Source of the DNA: Cliona cf. orientalis
Taxonomy: Eukaryota > Porifera > Demospongiae > Clionaida > Clionaidae
Direction of reading: 5' to 3'
Assembly (NCBI GenBank): GCA_963930775.1
Contig: OZ005706.1
Coordinates: 7,246,428-7,310,427, forward strand
DNA: 64,000 bases
Translations under genes and position numbers: made by a program
The notes under the pieces: generated by a model
What the model saw: only the letters and a program-made list of their open reading frames with translations
Told to the model about the DNA's origin: nothing
Databases searched by the model: none
Part shown: in pieces, positions 24,888-35,654 of the stretch
Numbering within the stretch: the first letter of the stretch is position 1
Layout: each line of letters begins with the position of its first letter

Positions 24888-25654
24888 GCGCTGGAGATGA
24901 TAGAGATCCTTGAGAAGCAGCTGAGTCAGGAGCACCAGCTTCGCAAGACTGCTGATAGCTATCTCCTCAAGCTGCAGACAGCCAGGCAACACACTGTCGG
25001 ATGTATGGACTCTGTCAAGGATGTTCAGCACAGCATCAACAAACACTGCAAGGCTGTTAGGTAGGGGGACATGTGTACCCATTAATATGCATACCTATCA
25101 TGATCATAAAAATTCACATGCATGTACACATGCACAGTGTTATAATTATACAGTATACTGGCACATACATATTGTATTATGCACAGTATCAAAAGTTTGC
25201 CCATAAAAATTTAATAGGTGTACATGTAGCAGGTCAACAGCAAGGGATATAATTTTCCTGTTTCCAAATTTGCCTTCAAATCTTTACTTGCTCATAATAT
25301 TAATAATCATGGGATAATCCCTTTGCCCCTCACACAATCATGAGTGTAGTTCTCTTGAGTCATTCCCTGATCATGTCATGTGACACAGGTCCACCCACGG
25401 TCGTATCAGTGGTGAGATGGAGACGCTGTGTCTGTTGACGACATCCACAGTGGTCGACCCCAAACAGCTTCATAAGATATACTCTGAGGTGGTCTCTCTC
25501 TGTGCCAAGATGGGGCTGGAGCTAGAGGCTCTTTCGAGGTACAATGTCATTTTCCAATAGCAATGATGGCATAAATTATTGATCTTGCAGGTCTGTATCA
25601 TCAGCAAATGAGAATATAGACACTTTAGCCTATCATCTGGACGTGAAATCATAG
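24888..25654 (+). CDS. Coiled-coil gene, 3' exons, copy U3 (best preserved)
   Basis: Exons 24888-25060, 25389-25538 and 25591-25654 join in frame (phase 2 both times) and end at TAG. The first is heptad-like (EILEKQLSQEHQLRKTADSY), followed by HTVGCMDSVKDVQHSI. The rest reads GRISGEMETL, DPKQLHKIYSEVVSLCAKMG and SANENIDTLAYHLD. I do not recognise the family; a coiled-coil structural or adaptor protein is possible. No start or upstream exons were found, so this may be a truncated duplicate rather than a working gene. It is tail-to-tail with multi-pass copy B about 200 bp away, the same layout as the other copies. Confidence 0.5.
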
Positions 25655-25862
25655 CTCTAGATCTACAAGATCAAATGTCTGTAAGTATTACACATAATTG
25701 AAGGTTAAAAATTAATATAAAAATATAAAGAAATTCTATGCCGAAGTAGAATGCTATAACAATAATTTGTACAATGTCATGTGACTGTGAAACACAAACT
25801 TACATACAATACATGCACGGGCTTGTCAAATTTTCATATTATGGATTTGGTCTAGCTATAGC

Positions 25863-27673
25863 TCAATTTGTACCATTTCGATCTATCTGATCGTCAAACT
25901 TAATAAATGAAAGAATCTGATTGCCTAGATGAGTTTCTTTCTCCTTTTCGGACTTTTCTTTCCATTCTTCTGGTTTTATCTTGTTTTGTTGATTGCCACC
26001 TGAAACACGTTCATCTGCAGCTTTTATAAGCACAGCCAAAATGGAGTTTGTTGGTTGAAAGACAACTTGAAAAGTGACTAGAGCAGCAAACAAAGTCACA
26101 GATGCTTGGTAGATGGCATAGATTTCAGTGGAGGCCAGATCGATAGCATTGTTAATGGGAAGAGCAATCAGTACAGCAACAGTCAGTCCTATGCATGTTG
26201 CTAGTATGCCAATTACCACAATGAAGAAAATGACTAATACAATAATTTTAGATTTAGCTCCTTGATTCTGAAAACAATAATTATATATGATATAGTATAT
26301 TTTTTGAAAGATAACAACCACTACAAATAAGGTCATGATATAGAAGAGCAGGACACTAGTAGCATGGTAGGGATTGTTGATGAAGGCAAAAATGATGTGA
26401 TAAGAATGAGTAGCGATACACGATAGGGGGGAAAGAAGGGTATATAAGGAGTCACTGAATTTAATTTCAAAAGTATACATAATACTTTATAACACTTGGG
26501 TTTGGTACCTATTTGTTCCTGTGCATGAATGCACTGGCAACACTTATTACAAGCTACTATGGAAGGGCAAATAATAAACAAAAAGAATGATACTGAATCA
26601 AAGATTGTCATTGAGATCGGAACCATATACAGGTATTTAGATGCACTATTAGAGTGATCATTGAAATAGCTTTTAATTTCTTCTGGTAGTTTTGTATACT
26701 CCACTAAAGCACCAATATCGGCTGCAATAACACCAGCGGTGAACAGAATGCTAATGGTAACAATAATCCAAACTTTCGATAGTGCCGCATGTTTTATGTC
26801 ATCAGGAGAGCTGTCATCAGCCTGTCTATTCAACTTCTTTCCAAAGTTAACAGGCTCAGACTCAATGAGATAAACAAAGTATAGTACCAAAAAGATACAA
26901 GCAAAGGCTGGAAATATGCACTGAGATGACAGCACAAGTTTACTGACGTGTGAATTTTGCATGTGCCAATTTCTGAGTGTTTCAAGGCTGTGAGATTGTG
27001 CAGTGTATGTAGAATCAATCTGCCCTGTTATTTTCTGATGCCTTGCGAAGAGTTGAAGCTGTTGTTAAATAGTAGAAGAATTCATGCATATAATTTATTG
27101 GTGGTATAGGTCTAAAACTCATAAAACAAGATGCCTTAATTATCAGATTCTATAGCTAGTCTCATAGTACTTGCACAAAAAATATATATGTCTTACCCGT
27201 TGTGTAAGTAACTTCATGTTGAAGGGCCCTGGATCGGCATTACTCTCGGAGTAGTAACAGGATGCAGGTAGATGTAGTGATATACTACTTTGTCTCAAAT
27301 ATGGATCAGAAAACCCCAAGGAGGTGAACTGAATAATTCGAAGTGGATGATAAAAGAAGTATGCAGCTGATGACCAGAACCAAATTTGATTACTCAAATT
27401 CTGACGGACTGACTTAGTTTTGTTCAAGTTTTGTTGATCATCAAAGATATATGTCACAATGACAAAATCTGGTCCACTATCATCAGGAGGAAAGAAGGTG
27501 CTCTGTAGAGCGATGTAGTTGTCTGCATTCTTCAGCAGTTCTGTAGCCAGAGTCTTGTAGCACTTTGTACAAGTATCGTTCTTGCACTCGATGTCAATCT
27601 CTCCATATAACGCTGTAGTTTTGTGGAAATTGTATACCACAGTGAGCAGCAGAAATAGCACCTTCACAAACAT
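25863..27673 (-). pseudogene. Multi-pass receptor family, copy B (one frameshift)
   Basis: Exon 1 (27673-27197, 159 codons) encodes a signal peptide (KVLFLLLTVVYNF) and the family ectodomain (CKNDTCTKCYKTLA, PDFVIVTYIF, IWFWSSAAYFFYHPLR). Exon 2 starts at 27058 (LQLFARHQKITGQID). Against copy C the frame is lost once, near 26480-26490, where AAAGTATTATG replaces AAAATTATG (+2). Downstream, a second open frame continues with CIATHSYHIIFAFINNPYHATS and the remaining helices to DRNGTN and a stop. A single 2-base change separates it from a full-length protein, so it may be a recent pseudogene, a null allele, or an assembly error. Confidence 0.65.
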
Positions 27674-28930
27674 CTTATTATAGTCTCCAATTTTCAGGGT
27701 AGCTATATCTAGCTTTCTCAACTGCCTCAGTATTAGTGTTAGTGGACAAATTCTCTTTTTTATAGCTAGCTGAGAAAACTAAGTAGCTTCTTTTGTCTAT
27801 CCTAGTCACGTATGCACCACAAGATTAGTTGAAGAAATATCCACCCCATGAATTTGCAATTGGTGATAACCTCAATGACATGTGCAGCCATGAATTCACA
27901 CCTATAGTTCCTGAAAGAAAGAAAAATGGGTGGATCCTGTAACTTGTGTGTGATAGTTCAAAGTTTTTGTATCTGTACTTATCTAGATTGACGTATGCAA
28001 ATTAATTTTAGTTCACAATAGCTAATTATTATTATGATAACAATTATTATTCTCACTGAATCTTATTCAGCTAATGCATGGGGAATCGTATCTATAGATG
28101 TAATCGTTAATTATTATCATAGTTGTAGCTATGAACACAAAACAAAGGACATGTTAGTATGATCCGCTATTCATGGAAGGCCGCGTGCAGGGAGATGAAT
28201 TGATAATAATAATATTATTGTTATTATGTATGAGACTGAGGAATGCTTTCATGCATGACAATGTCATGTGAATCTACAATGAGTAATAATTATTATTTAT
28301 AATGAAACATGAGACTAAGGAATATTTTTTATGACTGTCATACAGGATCTGCGCAATGAATAATCAAGGAAAATCAATGACAATTGTTTTAATAAAATTT
28401 TAGGTATAGCTACTCTTACACGCTTACAGCTACTTGCATGTGTTGATCACATGTATCTAGAAACACAGCTAAATGAATAATATAATATTATAGCTAAATA
28501 TTAACATACTATATTATTAGGCAAACTATTGAAACAAAAACAATCATGATTAAATGTGGTTTAAGGAAGTTAACCGCGAATGGAGCGCTTGGCTCCTCCT
28601 TCCACTTACGACATGCATTCACGTGCCTAGCTTATCGGTCATGTCCTTATACCGCTGCTCTCCTTGAAGGGTGAGCCCGACCGTGCCGGGGCAGGACAAG
28701 CAACCTGTCAGCCGGGGCCTTAGTACATACACAGGATCAAGCTGATACCTAGAAAGCGGTAAATGCTAGCTTATTGCTCACTCCATGCATGGTAGATAAT
28801 ATATTAAGCGTATGCCTGTGGCCCTTTGCAGCATGGCCCTTTGCAGCATCTCAGCATAATGAGTGGTTAAATTTTTAACTCCATGTGATGATTATTAATC
28901 GTATAAAATTATTATGGTTATAATAATATA
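27674..28930. repeat. Spacer duplicated at 37790-39053
   Basis: This stretch is nearly identical to 37790-39053, so it belongs to a segmental duplication offset by about 10.1 kb. It is AT-rich apart from a GC-rich block (28560-28760). No gene was recognised. Differences between copies are mostly small insertions that form palindromes (see findings). Confidence 0.75.
28560..28760. other. GC-rich conserved block
   Basis: About 200 bases much richer in G and C than the surroundings, preserved almost unchanged in the duplicate at about 38680-38880. It contains GCGCTTGGCTCCTCC and GTGCCGGGGCAGGACAAGC. There is no long open frame, so a decayed repeat, regulatory block or structured RNA are all possible. 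Confidence 0.35.
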
Positions 28931-28931
28931 G

Positions 28932-29012
28932 GTTCAAAGCTCGTGACTTCATTGGCTGTGTAAATGAGAATATAGACACTTTAGCATAATATTTATCACC
29001 TTGACCAAAATC
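28932..29012 (+). pseudogene. Coiled-coil last-exon relic, copy U4
   Basis: The segment after TATAG contains AATGAGAATATAGACACTTTAGC and CCAAAATCATAG, matching the final exon of copies U2, U3 and U5, but its start is diverged and it is not in frame. It lies tail-to-tail with intact copy C. Confidence 0.55.
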
Positions 29013-29255
29013 ATAGCTATAATAATAATAATAGTATACAATGTCATGTACACTAGATTATGTCCGTTATTGACCTGGCCATACTATTCTATAACAAAAA
29101 TAAGAACATTATTGTATTATTATGGCAGCTATAATATACAGTTTTATTGAACACATACAACGTCATGGTGTAACAACATTTTTATGTGGTCTAGCTATAG
29201 CTAAAAGTATAAAATCACACAATACTAATAATATGCTATAATATACTAGGTTGGA

Positions 29256-31801
29256 TTATCTTAGATTTAATAGCTGTTGGCCTCCAGGGGGTTGAAATCT
29301 GATATGCTTAAGAATAGCTTCTCCTAAATACTCTTCTTTCTCCTTTTCAGACTTTCCTTTCCATTCTTTATTAGAAGGGTGCATATTGTCAGCAGCGTTT
29401 ATGAACACAGTAAAGATGGAGTTTGTATGTCGAACGAAAACTTCAAAAGTGACTAGAGCAGCAACAACTGTCACAGATGCTTGGTAGATGGCATAGATTT
29501 CCTTCGAGGCCAGGTCTATAGCATTATCGTTGGGAAGAACGATTAATACAGTAACTATCAATACTATGAAAAGTGCCATTGCAGCGATTGCTATAATGTA
29601 GAAAAATAGCATACATAAACATTGTGCACACTGATGTTTAATACATTTGTGGACGAGAAAGTATATTTTCTGTAAAATAATCACAACTAAAAATAAAGTC
29701 ATTATGTAGAGGAGTAGAACACTAGTAGCGTGGTAGGGATTGTTGATGAAGGCAAAAATAATGTGATAAGAGTGAGTAGCAATGCATTGTAGGGGTGCAA
29801 GAAGGGTATATAAGAAATCACTAAACTGAATGTCATTTCCACACATAATTTTATAGCAAGCTACAAATGAAGGCACTATAATAAACAATAATGAAAAACA
29901 ATCTAAGGCCAGCATTGTGGCTGGAACCCCGTGCAGGTGAGCAAATGCTATTGACTTGTCATTAATGTAACTTTCGATTTCCTTTGGTAGGTGAGAATTA
30001 TAATATTGTTCTAAGGCAATGGAATCTGCAGTTATGTTGCCAATTGTGAATAGAATGCTTATTGTCATCATAATCCAAACTTTGGATCTTGCTGCAGTTC
30101 GTTCATCTGAAGATTTACTATTAGTCTGGCTGTTCAGCTTCTTTCGAAGGTTAACAGGGTCACATTGAACGAGGTAAATAAAATATGTAATCAAAAAACC
30201 ACCAGCAACCAAGGGAGCTATAACTTGAGAAGATATAACTAATTTGCTGATGTGAGAATTTTCACTGTGCCAGTCCTTAAGAGTTTCAAGACTGTGAGAA
30301 TGTGCAGGGTATGTAGAATCATCGATTTGTCCTGTAATTTTTTGATGCATCGCGAAGAGCTTCAGCTGTCATGATAATAATTGCATGAACATTGACATGC
30401 ACTCTAGCTAATTGATTTATTATGCATGTAAAAACTACCCCCATCTCCAGGCTTCTCCCATGCAGATTTTAAGGCCACACCAAACGAGATTTTAGTTTCC
30501 TGTCCACCCATAACAAGCAACAAGGATGCGGCTAGTCTCGTGACCCCGCCCCTTTTTCGCATGCGTTTTAGGGGGCTGGGTCACGTATTATGTATTACTA
30601 TGAATCTCATTAATATTCCATTGATCTTACCAAATTGAAGACCGGATTTCAGGATTGTCCAATGCAACGATCAGTATCTTCATATTAAATACACTAACGT
30701 TAGTCAGTGTAGCATAATAATGCAATAGCTATTAGGCCACTCCAAATTAATTCATTGTTTCTCATCCCCCCTGAGCCAAAAAACTGATGCGGGCGGGCGG
30801 CTGGAAATGGTCGTTTAATCACAAGTGTGATGGGAAATGGTCGTCAAAACCATAAGTTCAGCAGTCTAAAAAATAGAGGCGGTATACTTTTGTATTGTGC
30901 TGGTGCTGATGGAAATACATGCGGGCGGAAATCAAGGGGGGATGAGAAACAACTAATTGACTTGGAGTGGCCTTACAAAAACAGGCGGCTCACTCAGCAA
31001 GGGACGGGTGGTGGACAGAAAACTAGTCTTATTTGGTGTGGCCTAAAATTAATATGTCTAATATTTATTACTGAGCCTTATGGGGCGCCCTCGATATCGC
31101 GTATTGGGCGCGGCCCGCATTCACGGTTTGCGGCTTCCGTGCGTTGGAACAACTTGCATGAGATTGAAGGGTGTGGGTAGCGAGACTATATAACAAGGGC
31201 ACTGTTTAGATTTTCTTTGAGCATGTACTATTTTTAACGGATATGCATATTAAAGCTATTTATTAATAACAGTTAATTAATAGTTCATGCACACATTATC
31301 CTATATTATTAATTTTAACATAATATTTATAGCTAGTTTAGTTTAGTTGTAGCTTACCCGTTGTGTGAGCAGTTTCATGTTGTCAGATCGAGGATTGTTG
31401 CTATAGCAGGTCACAGGCAGGTGTAGTGATATACCTTTTTGTTTCAAAGATGGGTCAGAAAATCCCAAGGATGTGTACTGAAAAATCCGAAGAGGATGGT
31501 AGAAAAAGTAAGTTGACAATGACCAGAACCAAATGCTATTGTTTAAGGGACTTATGTGTGTTGAGTTGATATCATAGATGTAGGTCACAATGACGAAGTC
31601 TGGTACACTATCAGGAGAGAAAAAAGTGTTCTGTAGAGCAAAGTAGTTGTCTGGATTCTTCAGCAGTTGCGTGGCCAGCGTCTTGTAGCACTTTGTGCAA
31701 GTATCATTCTCACACTCGAGTTCAATCTCTCCATATACTGCTGTAGTTATGTGGAATTTGTATGCCACAGTGAGCAGCAGAAACAACACCTTGATGAACA
31801 T
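29256..31801 (-). CDS. Multi-pass receptor family, copy C (intact)
   Basis: Two exons joined at phase 0 (31801-31358 and 30365-29256) encode about 517 residues with no interruption. Exon 1: signal peptide (FIKVLFLLLTVAYKF) and a luminal/extracellular domain of about 125 residues with CENDTCTKCYKTLA, PDFVIVTYIYD and IWFWSLSTYFFYHPLR. Exon 2: LKLFAMHQKITGQID, then helices at about residues 185-210, 240-265, 300-322, 340-362, 370-395 and 410-440, possibly one more near 455-475. Conserved block CIATHSYHIIFAFINNPYHATS. The short tail is rich in Lys/Glu and ends QQLLNLR, lacking the tyrosine tail of copy A. Family not recognised; an orphan receptor, channel or transporter is possible. The intron contains nested MITEs. 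Confidence 0.75.
30470..31046. mobile_element. Nested MITEs in the intron of copy C
   Basis: The outer element has inverted ends AGGCCACACCAAACGAG (30470) and, at the right, TTATTTGGTGTGGCCT (to about 31046), with matching subterminal TTTCCTGTCCACC/GGTGGACAGAAAACT. Inside it lies a second element, about 30734-30974, with ends AGGCCACTCCAAATTAATT and AATTGACTTGGAGTGGCCT and matching TTTCTCATCCCCCC/GGGGGGATGAGAAAC. Neither encodes a protein. The related termini suggest one family inserting into itself. Confidence 0.65.
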
Positions 31802-32925
31802 CTTAATCTGCAATTAAATCTGGCTGGGTTTATTATCGTATCGTTGAGCTATTTAAACTTCTCAACTACCTCAAAAAACTATTGTATATAGGATTCTCGT
31901 TTATTATAGCTAGCTGACAAAATTAGCTAATAAGCTTTGTCTCTCCAAGTCACGTATGCACCACAACTCAAGAAATATCTGCACCATGAATTTGCAATTG
32001 GCATGTGCATGTATGCATGCATAATAATTAACTCTGCAAACCTAACATGCATGGGTTATCTCAGTTGCACTCACTTCTATAGTCATATGTGATGCTGCAT
32101 GATAAGAAATCACCATAATTTGTACACCTACGTACCATTGTTACATGATAATGATTGTGTCCATAGTATTGATCAATAAGCACAATACTGCTATACTTGG
32201 CATTATCTAATCTAAGTTTTGAAAAATACGTGACTTATCTTAACACAATTCACATGTTTTTCGGAACTTTATGGACTGCAGTATTGTGATTACTGATCAA
32301 TACTATGAAAACAATTGCTATCACGTAACAATGGCAAGTGAAGGAAAGGATCTGATGATTTCTTGTCAGCATTAAATTTTGTTGACTCGCATGTGCTAGA
32401 AGCAAGTGCAACTCATGCAGATAACCCATGTTTAATATATAGGTTAATATGACCCACCGATTTTTGCAGTGGTACGTACGTACGTACATACGTATACAAA
32501 TTAAAGATTATGGTGATTTCTCATTTTGTTGATTAGCATGTGACTAGAAGTGAGTGCAACTGAGATAATTATAACCCATGTTAATTAGCTAGGTTGTACC
32601 CACATGTACGATGTCATGTATGCATACCCACTCACATACACACAATGTCATGACATTCATACATTCAATGGAGTATACAACTATGGAAATTATTAAGCAT
32701 GTAGCCTACTACAAAGGATACGGTTGTCCATTAGTACCTTAGTACCCAAACTTGGCTACAATAATACAATGTCGCTTGATGTCATGTATAGCCATCCAAC
32801 TATTTTACATTTTCAAAATCATGCAATAATCTTTCATAGTCATGCTCATAATCACACAATAGGCCCCTTCCCATAATCGGGGTGTACATGCATGTAGTTC
32901 AATTGTCATTCCCTGATCATGTCAG
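31802..32925. repeat. Upstream spacer of copy C
   Basis: Much of it (31960-32600) repeats the spacer upstream of copy A, including the inverted pair GGTTATCTCAGTTGCACTCA (about 32055) and GTGAGTGCAACTGAGATAA (about 32555). GTACGTACGTAC units occur at about 32473-32490. No gene recognised. Confidence 0.55.
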
Positions 32926-33196
32926 ATCCACCCACGGTCGTATCAGTGGTGAGATGGAGACGCTGCGTCTATTGACAACATCCACGGTGGTGGACCCCAA
33001 ACAGCTTCATAAGATCTACTCTGAGGTGGTCTCTCTCTGCGCCAAGATGGGACTGGAGCTGGAGGCTCTATCAAGGTATGGAATGTCATCAATTTAATAT
33101 CAATGACATGCAGCATAAAATTTATCTTGCAGGTCTGTATCTTCAGCGAATGAGAACATAGACACTTTAGCCTATCACCTGGACACAAAATCATAA
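32926..33196 (+). pseudogene. Coiled-coil gene fragment, copy U5
   Basis: Two exons (32926-33075 and 33133-33196) match the last two exons of U3 and remain open to a TAA (SVSSANENIDTLAYHLDTKS). The heptad exon is absent, so this cannot be a complete gene. It lies upstream of broken copy D with about 2.4 kb of repeats in between. Confidence 0.6.
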
Positions 33197-33227
33197 CTCT
33201 GGTTTAATATTATTATTATTGTTATTA

Positions 33228-33930
33228 ACGCTCGGCGCATGCGCACGAGCGTTACGGTAGTCTCTGTCTGTCTGTCTGTCTGTCTGTCTGTGTGTTACCA
33301 GTCTACTGACTGCATATAAAGTTTATGCTAGAAAATGAACATACCAGCCAACTTTTCGCTGATCTCCAAAGGTTTTCAACTTTGGGATTTCGCTATAAAG
33401 CATTCGTTGAAGAGTTATGGCTCTATTCCGCATTCTTTTTAGCGTGCGAGTCTGCCATTTTGTATTTCCATGTGCATGACGTTATGCTAAACTGTCTATT
33501 AATAGAACATACTATCTATTTATACCACGTACTATTAATAGGTACCCTTGTGGTAGATTGCGCATGCGCTATATAAAGCTCATCTCTTTTCTGCACGTGG
33601 CAGTTCACAGCCTAGCTAGTGGTTAAGTGGAAAGAAGCTTGCTGTATCTGTGGTCAGTTTGTTTGTCTCACTCTCTGTTTCAAGATTGTTAACCCCCTGA
33701 GCATAATAGATTATACTTTAGTTAACAAAAGTGTGTCCTGAATGTTCTGTTAACTTAGTATGAAGAAGTCTGTATGTGATTTAGCCTCGTCCCCAGGCCC
33801 CTCCCTACGCGGGGAGGGGCCTGGGGACTCTTGGTCGAATCAAATCCTCAGCTATATTACAATACATGCCTAACTATTATCATCCGCACAAATTTGTACC
33901 CATGTGGCCCTCCGCCGAGCGTTTTGCACC
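33228..33930. repeat. Candidate element with GAGCG ends and GTCT microsatellite
   Basis: It begins ACGCTCGGCGCATGCGCACG, followed by a (TCTG)n microsatellite (about 33257-33292), and a matching reversed fragment CCGCCGAGCGTTTTGCACC occurs at about 33911-33930. A GC-rich self-complementary segment (CCCCTCCC...GGGAGGGGCC) lies at about 33797-33830. No protein seen. Element status is tentative. Confidence 0.4.
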
Positions 33931-35654
33931 ATGGTGCTTCATTATCTTAGTATTAATACTGAAAGGTTATGAGGTTGTATGTCTAATAATTATTATGTTT
34001 GTGTCTATATGAAGGAGTCTATATTGAATAGGCAAGTGCCGCAGCACAAAGAGTTAAGAGTTTAGAGATGAATATCAATAATTTTGTATATAGTCAAAAT
34101 GGGATAACATATGGAATAAAGATGTGTGCTTATATTATAGGAAAACTGGGGTAGGAAAAAGTACGTATTCACACAAGTAAAGAAGTATTCAAGCCAACAA
34201 TTTGCAAAACATTCTGTAGGATTACAATAATAATCATATAGTTATTTTGTCTCTATACAAAAGTCCCATAGACTAAGTGTGCAATTATTTTCTTAATTGC
34301 ACACTTATTTGCGTAGTAATTGCACACTTAAGCTTACTGACCGACAGCGGCGCGCGCTGGACCAATCAGATCGCTCGTACGATCATAGCAACAAGCACCA
34401 GCCCAGCAACGGCGAACGAGTCCTTGGAGCTGGCCACCATGGCGTTGTGGAGATCAACAGAGAACTCAGAAGGCTTTGTAGAAGTCATCGAGCTAGACCC
34501 TTCCTCTTCGCTTGTATCTATGCGTCTGCTCTGCTGCCCGGCAGAATACTGAGCTCTAGAACGAGCGAGCGAAACGGCGAGCGAAACGGCGACCGACTCA
34601 TACTATTCCTCGTGCATGCATATGACAGTGAGGCGTGGTCAAGACTTCAGTTAGCATGCACAATAGCTTCTTATGACTGTTGAACTCGTCGACCACTTAC
34701 CAACACTGACATTACAGCAACATTCTTGTGGCTGGCCAGTGTGCCTCAGCTACAACAGTGGCTGCCCCACAGCTCCTTTGCTAACTGTACTATATGATTA
34801 ACATGCAATCACATGAATTCTCATGCAATTGTGGGAAATAATTGCACTCGTTATGTATTAGAAGGATAAATTGCACTCGGCTTCGCCTCGTGCAATTACT
34901 TTCCTTCTAATACATAACTCATGCAATTATTTCCCAAATTGCACTCGAATTCATGTGATTACCTATACTAATTATAAGATAAGAGTTATCATAAAGTAGA
35001 ATACCAAAATCTACCAAATTGAATACAAAACAGGCATAGAACTATTGATATCTGGTGACTCACAAAGTATAGGTGTACAATGCATAAACCAAAAGCTATA
35101 TAGCGACATACTGGAAAGATATAATAATTATATCAAAAGACTATAAACCAATTCAAAAGACCATAAAGCAAGCCTATACACTGCATGAACGACTGCAGTG
35201 CACAAGCGTTACACTCCTTGTTCACTTGTAGTTTCCAAGCAGTTTCCAATTGGGAAATGAACTCAGTGTACAAGTAACCACAAATGTAAGATAACATTAA
35301 CTTCCTGAGTGTCCAAGCTTGCACACTGAGTTCATTTCCCAAACTTGGAAACTCTCAGTGAACAAGCCATGGAACTCTTGTGCACTCAAGTCCTTCTTGC
35401 TGTGCTAACAGCCATAAAACCAAAATAATAGAGACAAAGAAAGAATTACATAGCTAACCTATATACTCAAACTCCATGCATGCACAATCAACCCAAACCT
35501 AATAATATTATGAGGCAATATCAACAAAACAAATTACAACCATACACTAATAACAAACTATACTACATGACATTGTATTATAATCATGCACATTATAGCT
35601 ATACATGTATAATAATAAGCTCTTCTTGTAATGTATGGTATAGTTTCTATAGTG
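33931..35654. repeat. Hairpin-rich spacer upstream of the 3' end of copy D
   Basis: Two strong inverted repeats occupy this stretch. Arms at about 34807-34880 and 34887-34960 face each other across a 6-base turn (GGCTTCGCC centre) and share AATCACATGAATTC, GGGAAATAATTGCA and TTATGTATTAGAAGG. A second fold-back covers about 35190-35395, pairing GGGAAATGAACTCAGTGT with ACTGAGTTCATTTCCC. A shorter repeat of TAATTGCACACTT occurs at 34292-34332. Probably non-autonomous elements; no gene was recognised. Confidence 0.55.

Noticed and set aside
33257-33292. Possible CRISPR-like array from regular repeats
   Set aside because: It is a simple TCTG microsatellite; no spacers, and the genome is eukaryotic.
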